From assembly GCA_964598695.1 (NCBI GenBank), contig CAZRDB010000023.1:1-38488 (forward strand): DNA of 38,488 bases, written 5' to 3'. Below are positions 22,099 through 30,840 of this stretch, piece after piece (within the stretch, counting starts at the first letter, position 1; each line of letters opens with the position of its first letter). A program made the position numbers and the translations under genes. The DNA is from CAZRDB01 sp964598695. GTDB lineage: Bacteria; Armatimonadota; Zipacnadia; UBA1398. The notes under the pieces were generated by a model. It saw nothing but the letters and a program-made list of their open reading frames with translations, was not told the origin of the DNA and did no database searches.

Positions 22099-24132
22099 TT
22101 AGCCCACGAACTCCTCGCCCGCAGCCTCGTCGAGCAGCGCGCGTACGCCCCGCAGCAGGGCCTCGACAGAGTACGGCTTCGTGAGGCGGAGCGTGGGGCC
22201 CCGGTGGGTGCCGACGTCGGTGACGTGGATCGGCTCACCCTCGAAGCCGGTCAGGACGAGGGGGATCCCGGGCCGGCGGCGGCAGAGCAACTCGCCGACA
22301 ACGGCTCCGGTCGTGGGGTGGGCGAGGACATCGACGAGCGCCAGGTCGACGGCCTCCGCGTGCTGGGCGAGCGCCTCCGCGGCGCCCTCGCCGTCGGCGG
22401 CCGCGACCACCGCGTACCCGCTTCGTGTGAGGGCTGAGGCGGCCATGCCGCGAACCAGGCGGTCGCTGTCGATGATCAGGACTCGCTCGCCCCGGCCGGC
22501 GTGGTCATGGGAGCGTGCTGTGGCGGTCGGTGCGGCGTCGGTGGTCGCGGTCTCCGTGAGCGGGAGGAACACGCGGAAGGTCGATCCCAGGCCGACCTGG
22601 CTCTCGACGGTCACGAAGCCGTCGTGCTGCTGCACGAGCGCGTAGACGGTCGCGAGTCCGAGGCCCGTTCCGCCCTGCTGTCGCTTGGTGGTGAAGAACG
22701 GCTCGAAGACGCGAGGGAGGTCTGCCGGGGGGATGCCGGCGCCGGAGTCGGTCACGGCGAGCATCGCGTAGCGGTCGGTGGCGTCGGGGTCGGCGCCGGG
22801 GGGCGTCGCCAGGGCGACTCCGGTGCGCACGGCGATGGCGCCGCCCTCGGGCATGGCATCGCGGGCGTTCAGGACGAGGTTCATGAGCACCTGCTCGAGG
22901 TGGCAGCGGTCGGCGAGGGCCCGGCAGGGGCCTCCGATCGGACGGTGGCCGAGTTCGATGTGCCTGCCGACCACCCGAGCCAGCAGACGCGACATCTCCG
23001 CCGCGACCTCGTGGAGGTCGAGCGCCTCGAGCCGCGGCTCGGCCGGGCGTCCGAGCGAGGTGAGCTGGCGGCTGAGAGCCGAGCCGCGTTCCGCCGCCTC
23101 GAGCACGTGTCGGAGTTCCTGCCGGGCCGGCGAGGCGTCGTCGAGCGAGGACAGGGCCGACTCTGTCGCGGCCGTGACCATCTGGAGGATGCTGTTGAAG
23201 TCGTGGGCCACGCCACCCGCCAATTGCCCGAGGGCCTCCATCTTCTGCGCGAGGCGGAGCTGCTCCTCGAGCCGGCCGCGGGCGGCGTCGGCCTGGACCC
23301 GCTCCGTGATATCGCGCGAGACGCCGACGAGGGCGGGGCGGCCGCGCCAGTGGCCGCGCACGTAGCGTGTCTCCGCCGGGATCTCCACCCCGTCGCGCGT
23401 GACCAGCGGGATCAGGCTGGTGGCCGCGCCGTGCCGGAGGGTGGCCTCGACGGCGGCGGCGAGTTCGTCCCGACGGCTGCGCGGATGGATTCGGGCGGCG
23501 GGCTGGCCGCGGAGGTCGCCCGGCGCGTAGCCAAGGCGGGCCTCGGCGGCGGCGCCGGCGTAGAGGATCGTCGCGTCGGCCCCGACGACGACCACGAGGT
23601 CCTGGACCGAAGCGAGCAGGCAGCGCAGGTCGGCGAGGCTTGCTCCGGCGTCCGGGATCGAGCGCAGGTGGTCCATGGCCTCGGCCGCGGCAGAGGCGAT
23701 GGCTTCGGCCGCCGCGCGCGCGGAGGGGTCGATCGACTCGCGCGAGTGCGACGCCAGGTGGAGCACGCCCACCAGTCGGCCCGCGCGGTTCAGGGCGATG
23801 CTGGTCGCGCACCGGAGGCCTTCGCGCCGGCGCGCCTCCTCCGTCCAGAGGGCCTCGGCCGTGCGCGCGTCGGTCTGGGCGCGGGGGGTGAGTGAGACGA
23901 GTTCCTGCCCGATGCCGTCGTGGGCCGCAAGGTGGAGGGCGGTCCCGGCGGGGTCGGCGATGTACATGGCCCCCGCATCGAGGCCGGGCAGGCTGAGCGC
24001 GGCGCCCAGGACGGCCGAGGCGGCGTTCTCGAGGTCCAGGGCCCTCCCTGCCTCGGCCACCGCGGCTCGCTGGATCCGCAGCACTTCGTCCCCATGTCGC
24101 GACCCGCGGGCGATCCTGCCCTCGTGCGTCAC
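22099..24132 (-). CDS. Hybrid histidine kinase: GAF-PAS-HisKA-HATPase-receiver
   Basis: A soluble 677-residue sensor kinase. Domains in order: GAF (about 20-160; AGAMYIADPAGTALHLAAHDGIG, SIALNRAGRLVGVLHLASH), PAS (about 175-285; DLVVVVGADATILYAGAAAEARLGY), HisKA with phospho-acceptor His310 in GGVAHDFNS, HATPase (N-box LMNLVLNARDAM, VTDSGAGIPP, FEPFFTTK, GTGLGLATVYALV) and a receiver at about 550-670 with Asp601 in LVDVLAHP. No membrane helix is visible. I chose GTG 24132 (GGGAG upstream); an earlier GTG at 24216 has no ribosome site, and the 28 codons between have poorer GC-ending codon use. It lies downstream of a second kinase on the same strand, so they may be co-transcribed. No DNA-binding partner is nearby. 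Confidence 0.88.
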   Translation of the reverse strand: MTHEGRIARGSRHGDEVLRIQRAAVAEAGRALDLENAASAVLGAALSLPGLDAGAMYIADPAGTALHLAAHDGIGQELVSLTPRAQTDARTAEALWTEEARRREGLRCATSIALNRAGRLVGVLHLASHSRESIDPSARAAAEAIASAAAEAMDHLRSIPDAGASLADLRCLLASVQDLVVVVGADATILYAGAAAEARLGYAPGDLRGQPAARIHPRSRRDELAAAVEATLRHGAATSLIPLVTRDGVEIPAETRYVRGHWRGRPALVGVSRDITERVQADAARGRLEEQLRLAQKMEALGQLAGGVAHDFNSILQMVTAATESALSSLDDASPARQELRHVLEAAERGSALSRQLTSLGRPAEPRLEALDLHEVAAEMSRLLARVVGRHIELGHRPIGGPCRALADRCHLEQVLMNLVLNARDAMPEGGAIAVRTGVALATPPGADPDATDRYAMLAVTDSGAGIPPADLPRVFEPFFTTKRQQGGTGLGLATVYALVQQHDGFVTVESQVGLGSTFRVFLPLTETATTDAAPTATARSHDHAGRGERVLIIDSDRLVRGMAASALTRSGYAVVAAADGEGAAEALAQHAEAVDLALVDVLAHPTTGAVVGELLCRRRPGIPLVLTGFEGEPIHVTDVGTHRGPTLRLTKPYSVEALLRGVRALLDEAAGEEFVG

Positions 24133-24247
24133 GGCTCCCGCGCGCTCCTGTCCGACGCCGGCCCAAGAGCCCCGGCGCAGGCAGTCCCCTGCCAACCCCA
24201 CAGTCAGTAGGGACACGCCGCGGGGCGGGTGGTTGTGCGGAACCGCT

Positions 24248-27200
24248 CTAGAAGGCGGCGATCTCGAGCGCGCGCGAGGAGGCCTCGTCCAGGGCGCCGC
24301 GGACCGCCTCGGCGAACTGCCGGACGGTGTAGGGCTTCATCAGCACCAGATCGGCGCCGGCCTCGAGCACCGCCGGCTCGTTGACCGTGTGGCTGAAGCC
24401 CGTGACGAGCAGCACCGGCAGCTCCGGCCGGACGGCATGTACGCGCTGGGCCATCTCGAGGCCCGTGATGCCGGGCATCGTCTGATCGGTGGCGATCAGG
24501 TCGTACCGGTCGGGCTCCCGCAGGAACGCCTCCAGCGCCTCGGGCCCGGAGGTAAAGCGCGCGACCTCGTAGCCGAGCGTGGTGAGGATCTGCTCATCCA
24601 TCTCGGCCAGCGAGGCCTCGTCGTCGACCACGAGGACCCGCTCGGAGCCGCCGACGATCGGCCCGGCGGCCACGGCATCCTCGACGGGAGCGCCCTCGCA
24701 CTGCGGCAGGTAGACGCGGAAGGTGCTCCCCTGGCCCGGCTCGCTGTAGACGGTGATGGCGCCACAGTGGCTCGAGACGATCCCGTGGGTGACCGCCAGG
24801 CCGAGGCCGGTGCCCTCGCCGGGCGCCTTGGTCGTGTAGAAGGGTTCGAAGATCCGCTCGCGCGTCGCCTCGTCCATCCCGCAGCCGGTGTCGGCGACGG
24901 AGAGGCGGGCGTACCGGCCGGGCGCGACGCCCCCGAGGCCGGCGGCGACCAGCGGGTCGACGAGGACGTTCTCCAGCCGGACCTCGAGGATCCCGCCCGA
25001 GGTGCGCATCGCGTAGTGGGCGTTCGTGCACAGGTTGACGATCACCTGGTGGAGCTGGGTGGCGTCCGCGCGGACAGGCCCGCAGTCTCGGTCGACCTGC
25101 ACGCGGATGTCGATCGTCGCGGGCAGCGAGGAGCGGAGGAAACGGAGTGCCTCGTCGACGATCGGCGGGACGGCCACCACCTGTTTGTCCTGGGTGACGT
25201 GCCGGGTGAAGGTGAGGATCTGCTTCACCAGCTCGCGGGCCGGGGTCGCCGCGCTGAGCACCTGGTTCAGGTTGGCCGCGAGCGGCGTCCCGCCGCCGGC
25301 CATCGCGAGCGACAGCTCGGTGTAGCCGATGACCGCGCCGAGCACGTTGTTGAAGTCGTGGGCGACGCCGCCGGCGAGGACCCCGAGGCTCTCGAGCCGC
25401 TGGCTCTGCTGCACTTGGCGCTCGAAGCGCCGACGCTGCTCCTCGGTGCGCCGCCGCTCCAGCTCCGCGGCCGTTCGGCCGGCGAAGGTGCGGAGAACGG
25501 CCACGGCCAGCCCGGTCTCCGCGACCGGCTGCTGGTACAGCGCGGAGAGGATCCCGATCGGCTCCCCCTGGCTGTCGAACAGGGGCACGCCGACGTAACC
25601 CTCGATCTGCCACTGGCGAAGCGCCGGGTCGTTCGGGAAGTGCTCGATCACCCCGCTGGCGTAAGCGCTGAGGCCGTTGACGAGGACGCCCTCGCTCGGT
25701 GTGCCGACCAGGTCGAACTCGAAGTCGTCGATGACGGCGCCGTGGGCGCAGACCGAGATGGTGCGGACGGCTCCGCCGTCGGTCATCTCCCCGATGATCG
25801 CGTAGTCGGCGCCGAGGGCGGAGGCGAGCTGGAGAACCATCGACTCGAAGAAGCGCTCGCCCACCTGGGCCGAGCCGCCCATGATGATGCTCTCCACGAC
25901 GCGTTCGGTCCGGCGGAGTTCGGTCACATCGCGCACGACCGCGAAGATGAGGTCCTCCTCGAGCAGCGGGAACGCGTTCCAGGAGAGCTGGCGGAACGAG
26001 CCGTCGGCGCAACGGACGCGCGCCTCGAACCCGACGATGGGGCTGCCCTCGAACAGCGCCCGGCTGACGGCCCGTGTCGCGGGACGGTCCTCGGGGTGAA
26101 CGAGATCGATGAGCGTCGCGTTCCGGAGTTCCTCCTCGCTCCAGCCGAGGGAGCGGGTCCAGGCCGGGTTGACCTGGCGGAGGCGTCCATCGAGCCCGGC
26201 GACGCAGAGCATGTCGAGCGACAGGGTGAACAGGCGCTGGCGCTCCTCCTCGGCCTTCCGGTGCTCGGTCACGTCGATGCCGGTGCTCAGAACGAACTCG
26301 ACGCTGCCCTGGGCCTCGCGGACGACGGAGTTGGACCAGACGATCAGCCGTCTCTCGCCCCCGCGGGTGACCCAGTGGTTCTCGATGTGCGCCGGGCTGC
26401 CGTCGACGCGGAGGGTCGCGAAGGTCGCGCGCGCCGCCTCGGCCTCATCGGGGGCGACGAGGAAGTCCCACATGCGGCGCCCCAGGACTTCCTCCGAGAG
26501 GTAGCCGGTGCACTCCTCGCAGGCCCGGTTGAACACGACGATGCGACCATCGGTGTCGAGCACGACGACCAGGGAACCGATCGTCTCCAGCACTTCGCGG
26601 CCGAAATCGCGCTCCTTGCGAAGCGCCTCCTCCGCCGCGCGCCGGGCGGTGATATCGAGGAAGACCACGACGCGCCCGATCTCGGCGCCGTCCGGGTCGC
26701 GGGCGATCGTCCCGGAGACCTCGACCCAGACCGACTCGCCGGTGCTGGTCAGGTAGCGCCGCTCGCGGCGGTAGCCGGTGCGGATCTGGCGCGCGACGGC
26801 CGACATGTCGGCGATCGCCGCGCTGCGATCGTCGGGGTGCACGAGATCCTGCAGGCTGCGGCCGACGAGGTCGCCGGGCCGGTAGCCGAGCATCTCCTCG
26901 ATGCGGCCGTTGGTCATGCGGATCGTCTGGGTCGTGTCGGTGACGACGACGCCGACGGCGACGTTCTCGAGGATCGCCCGGAGCCACTCGGCGCCGGCGC
27001 GGGCCTGCTCCGCGTCGGAGTGGAGCGCGGTGACCGAGTGGTTGATCCCGACGATCCCGGCGAGCCGGCCCGCGCGGTCGCGGATCGGCAGTTTCGTCGC
27101 GAGGAAGCACTCCGAGGCTCCGCCCGCATGGGCGAACTCGCAGGGCAGCGCGACCACGCCCTCGCCGCCGCTGCGGAGCTGCTCCTCCAGGGCCGCGAGC

Positions 27201-27631
27201 TGGCCGGCGGGCCAATCGCGGCCGAGTTCGGCCTCGGTTCGGCCGAGGACGGCGCTCTCGCTCGGCGCCCCCAGGGCCTGGACGGTGCTGGGGTTGGCGA
27301 GCGCGAACCTGCCGTGGCGGTCCTTGGCGTAGATCTGGTCGGGAAGGCGGTCGACGAGGAGGCGGAGCAGCTCGCGATCGTAGTCGCGCTCGGCGACGAT
27401 CCGCTCGCCGCGCCACACGTGCCACGAGATCGCGGCGCCGACGGCGACGCATCCCGCGACTGCGAAGCTCCGGAGCCACCACTCGTACGGGCTGACGCCG
27501 CGGATCGCCGCGTAGCCGAACTCCTCACCGAGGAGCCAGACCCGCAGAGCAGGGGCGGCCACCAACGCGACCGCCACTCCGAGGACTGTCCCGCTCAGAA
27601 GGGGGGTGACCCGAGCCCAGGTCCCTCTCAT
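24248..27631 (-). CDS. Membrane hybrid histidine kinase with four PAS domains and a GAF domain
   Basis: A 1,127-residue sensor kinase. Two N-terminal membrane helices (about 8-33, TPLLSGTVLGVAVALVAAPAL; about 50-72, FAVAGCVAVGAAISWHVW) bracket a short outer loop. Four PAS domains follow at about 85-205, 220-340, 345-465 and 475-595 (for example DLVGRSLQDLVHPDDRSAAI and LDGRLRQVNPAWTRSLGWSEEEL), then a GAF domain at about 610-750, HisKA with His758 in GGVAHDFNN, HATPase (VIVNLCTNAHYAMR, VADTGCGMD, FEPFYTTK, GTGLGLAVTHGIV) and a receiver with Asp1049 in LIATDQTMPG. The ATG at 27631 (GGAG upstream) is preferred to an in-frame start 57 bases earlier, because the first helix follows directly. The signal sensed is unknown. 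Confidence 0.9.
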   Translation of the reverse strand: MRGTWARVTPLLSGTVLGVAVALVAAPALRVWLLGEEFGYAAIRGVSPYEWWLRSFAVAGCVAVGAAISWHVWRGERIVAERDYDRELLRLLVDRLPDQIYAKDRHGRFALANPSTVQALGAPSESAVLGRTEAELGRDWPAGQLAALEEQLRSGGEGVVALPCEFAHAGGASECFLATKLPIRDRAGRLAGIVGINHSVTALHSDAEQARAGAEWLRAILENVAVGVVVTDTTQTIRMTNGRIEEMLGYRPGDLVGRSLQDLVHPDDRSAAIADMSAVARQIRTGYRRERRYLTSTGESVWVEVSGTIARDPDGAEIGRVVVFLDITARRAAEEALRKERDFGREVLETIGSLVVVLDTDGRIVVFNRACEECTGYLSEEVLGRRMWDFLVAPDEAEAARATFATLRVDGSPAHIENHWVTRGGERRLIVWSNSVVREAQGSVEFVLSTGIDVTEHRKAEEERQRLFTLSLDMLCVAGLDGRLRQVNPAWTRSLGWSEEELRNATLIDLVHPEDRPATRAVSRALFEGSPIVGFEARVRCADGSFRQLSWNAFPLLEEDLIFAVVRDVTELRRTERVVESIIMGGSAQVGERFFESMVLQLASALGADYAIIGEMTDGGAVRTISVCAHGAVIDDFEFDLVGTPSEGVLVNGLSAYASGVIEHFPNDPALRQWQIEGYVGVPLFDSQGEPIGILSALYQQPVAETGLAVAVLRTFAGRTAAELERRRTEEQRRRFERQVQQSQRLESLGVLAGGVAHDFNNVLGAVIGYTELSLAMAGGGTPLAANLNQVLSAATPARELVKQILTFTRHVTQDKQVVAVPPIVDEALRFLRSSLPATIDIRVQVDRDCGPVRADATQLHQVIVNLCTNAHYAMRTSGGILEVRLENVLVDPLVAAGLGGVAPGRYARLSVADTGCGMDEATRERIFEPFYTTKAPGEGTGLGLAVTHGIVSSHCGAITVYSEPGQGSTFRVYLPQCEGAPVEDAVAAGPIVGGSERVLVVDDEASLAEMDEQILTTLGYEVARFTSGPEALEAFLREPDRYDLIATDQTMPGITGLEMAQRVHAVRPELPVLLVTGFSHTVNEPAVLEAGADLVLMKPYTVRQFAEAVRGALDEASSRALEIAAF

Positions 27632-27712
27632 CTTCGCTCCAACCTTGCTCCACCGCCGACGGCGTGCTCCCCGCCCACAGAGGGGCAAACGGCTGGACCG
27701 GGACCTTCGTTC

Positions 27713-27718
27713 ATTATC
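27713..27718 (-). promoter_or_regulatory. Weak candidate -10 element of the histidine kinase pair
   Basis: On the minus strand the hexamer GATAAT (five of six to TATAAT) lies 82 bases upstream of the kinase start at 27631, in an otherwise GC-rich spacer. No convincing -35 is present at the right distance, so this is a weak candidate. Confidence 0.3.
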
Positions 27719-27763
27719 CTTTAAGGCGATTCCGTGCGAGTCGCCCGGGCGATGCCCGGAACG

Positions 27764-28507
27764 CTAGGCGGTCGGCAGCTCCTCGAGGACGTAGATCGCC
27801 CACCCGACGTGCTCGCGCTCGTAGGGCAAGTAGTCATCCTGCCACCGGGTCAGGAATCCCAGAACGTCGGCGCGCTCGGGGTGGTCGGGGTTCTCGCGGA
27901 GCCAAGCGAGCAGGCCGCGCAGGTTGCCGGAGACGTACCGGTCCCAATCATCGTGGCTGGCCCGGACCACGCCGGCGACCGTCAGGCCGGCGGCGCGCGA
28001 AGCCTCGAGGATCTCCTTCTCGGTGAGGAACCCGGCCATCGAGTGGAGGTACGGCGCCGGGACTTCGGTGTGCAGCCAGTAGGGCTCGCCCACGGCGATC
28101 CTGCCACCGGGTCGCATGGCACGCTTGAGCGCGTCCAGTGTGGCCGTGAAGCCGCCCCAGATGAACGAGGCTCCGATGCAGGCGGCCACGTCGTAGGCGT
28201 GCTCCTCGAACGCGAAGGCGGCTCCATCGGACTCGTGTATCGTCAGGCGGTCGGCCAGTCCCCGCTCGGCGAGCTTGCTCCGGGCCCGTTCCACCGCGTC
28301 GGTCCGCAGCTCGACGCCGTCGCCTCGGATCCCGAACCGCTCGGCCCAGATGGCGAGCACCTCGCCGTAGCCGCAGCCGAACTCGATCAGGCGGGTCTCG
28401 GGAGCAAGGCCGAGGGCCTCGCCCGCCGCGACGATCTTCTCGGGCGAGGTCGGGTTCAACAGCTCCATGCCGCGCTCGGCGATGCTGAACATCTCGAGAA
28501 AGTGCAA
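27764..28507 (-). CDS. Class I SAM-dependent methyltransferase
   Basis: A 247-residue methyltransferase. The SAM-binding motif I is LIEFGCGYGEVLAIWAERFG, followed by an acidic residue after strand 2 (GDGVELRTDAVERAR), motif with DGAAFAFEEHAYDVAACIGASFIWGG, and GGRIAVGEPYW; the end (YEREHVGWAIYVLEELP) is beta-rich. The start is uncertain. TTG at 28507 has GGAGGA (28513-28518) at ideal spacing; GTG at 28534 overlaps the upstream stop as GTGA; ATG at 28492 lacks a ribosome site. It follows the WbsX-like gene closely, so it is translated from the same transcript. The methyl acceptor cannot be read from the sequence; a small molecule or a sugar are both open. Confidence 0.82.
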   Translation of the reverse strand: MHFLEMFSIAERGMELLNPTSPEKIVAAGEALGLAPETRLIEFGCGYGEVLAIWAERFGIRGDGVELRTDAVERARSKLAERGLADRLTIHESDGAAFAFEEHAYDVAACIGASFIWGGFTATLDALKRAMRPGGRIAVGEPYWLHTEVPAPYLHSMAGFLTEKEILEASRAAGLTVAGVVRASHDDWDRYVSGNLRGLLAWLRENPDHPERADVLGFLTRWQDDYLPYEREHVGWAIYVLEELPTA

Positions 28508-28530
28508 CGCGGTCCTCCAGTTCCTCCCGG

Positions 28531-30702
28531 TCACTGCCGGGCACGCGCGGCGATCTCCTCCGCGGTCAGTGCCCGGCGATAGAGCCGCACCTCGTCCAAC
28601 GACCCGGCGAAGGCGGCCTGGTGGCCGGCTTCGTAGCTCCCGAGCGTCAGCGGGTACGCGTTCGCCTTCACCGGCCCGGGGCGCTCCATCGAGCCCTGCT
28701 CCCGGCCGTCCACGTAGATCCGCATCGTCGTGCCGTCGAACGTGCCCGCCAGATGCACCCAGCGGCCGGTCGGAAGGTCCTCCGAGGCCGAGAGGTGGTG
28801 GCTCCAGGAGGTCTCGGGGACTTCGAAGCACGGCTTGCCGTCGACGACTCCGAGCCGGTAGCCCGTGTCGCCGCTCTGGTACACCCGGTTCACGAGCCAG
28901 TTGTTCGGCTGGCCGGCTCGCTCGGTGCGGACCCAGCACTCTATCGTCAGCGCGCCGCCCGGGTTAAGGTCGTCACAGGGAGAGACGGTGGCCGAGCGGC
29001 CATCGCAGACCAGCGCCGAGCCGTCCCGGCCCTCGGCCCGTGACGCCCCGCCCGCAGCCCCGCCCGCGATCCGCCCTCCCCGCCGGTTGCCCGAGACGTC
29101 GAGGGCGATCGCGGCGCCGTCCGGCTCGTCGAAGGCCCACCAGCCGAGGAGCCCCGGATCCTCGGCGCCCGGCTTGAGGGCGAACTGCGCGAGTTCGCGC
29201 CGTGTCTCGCGCTCCGCCGCGACCCAGGCACGGTAGGCGGTGTCGTACGGCTCGAGCCCCAGATCCTCGGGGATCAGGTCGGTGTGCTCCTCGGGCGCGG
29301 TCGAGAAGACGCGGCGGACGGCGTCGAGGTAGTCGAAGCCGTTGTCGACGTGGGGCGAGAGGTAGTGGCCCTCACCCCACTCGTTCCAGTTGTCGAGCAG
29401 GAGCATCCGGCTGCCGAGTTGGTCGGCGGGGAGGGTCGAGACGAAGGCCTTGGCCTGGCGGAGCAGTCCCTCCCAGTCCTTCGCCGGCAGCTTCCAGATG
29501 CTCCCCTCGTCGGCCCAGCCGCTCCAGCCCTGCGTGACCGTCACGACCTGCGGGAGGACGTCCAGCTCCTGGGTCTTGCGGATGTAGTCCATCTGTGTGG
29601 CGACGGCCACGTCGGGCGCGGGGCTGCCCCCGACGTGCCAGCAGTAGGCGAAGGTGTAGTCGAGACCGAGGCTCTTCATCAGCGCGAGGTGGTTGGGGTC
29701 GAGCCCGCGGTACTCCCCGAGGAGGGTGAGGCCGTCGAAGCCGGCCTCGCGGCAGGCGGCCCGCATCCGGTCGAAGGCCTGCACAACCTGGTCGACGCCG
29801 CCGAGGTCGTCGACCAGGAACTCGGGCCGGTAGATGAACAGCACCGGCTTGTTGTCGACTTTGAGGTAGCTCGGGTCCTTGAAGAACGTCTCGATCCAGT
29901 AGGGCAGCAGGTTGTCCATCAGGTCGCGCTCGTCGGCGACGCCGGCCCGTCCCCGGGACTGGTTCTCCCACATGATCGTGTAGCGCATCTGGGAGCGGTA
30001 GCGCGACTTCTGCAGAGCCTTGGTGATCGCGCTCTCGAACATCGTCGTCACCGGCCCGCCCTGCGAGGTGCGGTACCAGCAGTAGATGAAGAACGTGACG
30101 CCGTGCTCGACCGCCCAGGTCGTCTCCCAGTCTGCGACCTCGGGGTTGGCGCCGTCGTAGAAGCCGAGAGCGGGGACGCGGTCCATGTGCTTGCGGATCT
30201 GCGCCCACATCGTGGGCTTCTCGGCCTCCCACAGCGGGCAGTGGTGCGCGCCGATCAACAGCTCGGTGGGCGCCGGCCGCGGCTCCGGGAGGTACCCCGG
30301 CGCCGGCCCCTGGATCGCGGGCAGGAATCGCATCGTCGCCGAGCCCTCGGCCAGGCGCGCGCCGCCCTCGTCCACGGTGACCCGCACGTCATCCCGCAGC
30401 GGTCGATCGGCCTCGACGACCCATCGCAGGTCGCGTTCCTCGCCGGCCGCGAGTGGTAGGTCCTCGGCCGGGGCCTCCACGATCCGCAGGCCGTCGGGGC
30501 ACCGGAGCGCCACCTGAAGCTCGCGCACCTCGGCGCCGGCGTTGGCGATCGTTGCGGTGATCGCGACGGCTTTCCCCACGCGCGTCATGGAGCGCTCGGG
30601 GAGCAGGTCGAGCACGCGCACGGCGCCGGGCTGCTGGGCGTGGACCCCACTACCCGCGGCGAGGAGGACGAGAGCGAGATGGCGGCACAACGCGTAGGAC
30701 AT
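28531..30702 (-). CDS. Secreted WbsX/GH99-like protein with LamG domain
   Basis: A 723-residue exported protein with a signal peptide (LALVLLAAGSGVHAQQ). Residues about 28-130 form an Ig/CARDB-like module. From about 145 to 480 there is a GH99-like TIM barrel of the WbsX group: LIGAHHCPLWEAEKP, MRYTIMWENQSRG, KPVLFIYRPEFL, LDYTFAYCWHVGG, and DNWNEWGEGHYLSPH near its end. WbsX proteins occur in polysaccharide loci, and GH99 enzymes are endo-mannosidases. Residues about 530-720 are a LamG/concanavalin-like module (GLLGWWAFDEPDG, GALTIECWVRTE, YVDGREQGSMERPG, FAGSLDEVRLYRRALTAEEI). The ATG at 30702 has AGGAGG eight bases upstream. It starts divergently from the GH89 gene, 138 bases away. Confidence 0.82.
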   Translation of the reverse strand: MSYALCRHLALVLLAAGSGVHAQQPGAVRVLDLLPERSMTRVGKAVAITATIANAGAEVRELQVALRCPDGLRIVEAPAEDLPLAAGEERDLRWVVEADRPLRDDVRVTVDEGGARLAEGSATMRFLPAIQGPAPGYLPEPRPAPTELLIGAHHCPLWEAEKPTMWAQIRKHMDRVPALGFYDGANPEVADWETTWAVEHGVTFFIYCWYRTSQGGPVTTMFESAITKALQKSRYRSQMRYTIMWENQSRGRAGVADERDLMDNLLPYWIETFFKDPSYLKVDNKPVLFIYRPEFLVDDLGGVDQVVQAFDRMRAACREAGFDGLTLLGEYRGLDPNHLALMKSLGLDYTFAYCWHVGGSPAPDVAVATQMDYIRKTQELDVLPQVVTVTQGWSGWADEGSIWKLPAKDWEGLLRQAKAFVSTLPADQLGSRMLLLDNWNEWGEGHYLSPHVDNGFDYLDAVRRVFSTAPEEHTDLIPEDLGLEPYDTAYRAWVAAERETRRELAQFALKPGAEDPGLLGWWAFDEPDGAAIALDVSGNRRGGRIAGGAAGGASRAEGRDGSALVCDGRSATVSPCDDLNPGGALTIECWVRTERAGQPNNWLVNRVYQSGDTGYRLGVVDGKPCFEVPETSWSHHLSASEDLPTGRWVHLAGTFDGTTMRIYVDGREQGSMERPGPVKANAYPLTLGSYEAGHQAAFAGSLDEVRLYRRALTAEEIAARARQ

Positions 30703-30840
30703 GGGTCAGCCTCCTGTCGCCGGCCGATTTCGCCGAGGCAGAGGCGAGCGCCTCTCGCACGGACGGGGAGGACTCGGTGCGACGCGGTCGAAAGGCGGGG
30801 CTCGCCATGGGGGGCAGGGACGCGAACGGAGCCGCCAGCC

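Noticed and set aside
27715..27720. Plus-strand TATCCT, like the efp -10 box
   Set aside because: No plus-strand gene follows for about 3 kb, and no -35 is present, so the similarity to the efp promoter is probably chance.
23675..27724. A 1,349-codon open frame on the plus strand
   Set aside because: Antisense to both histidine kinases, which have complete domain motifs on the other strand; the plus translation is compositionally biased.
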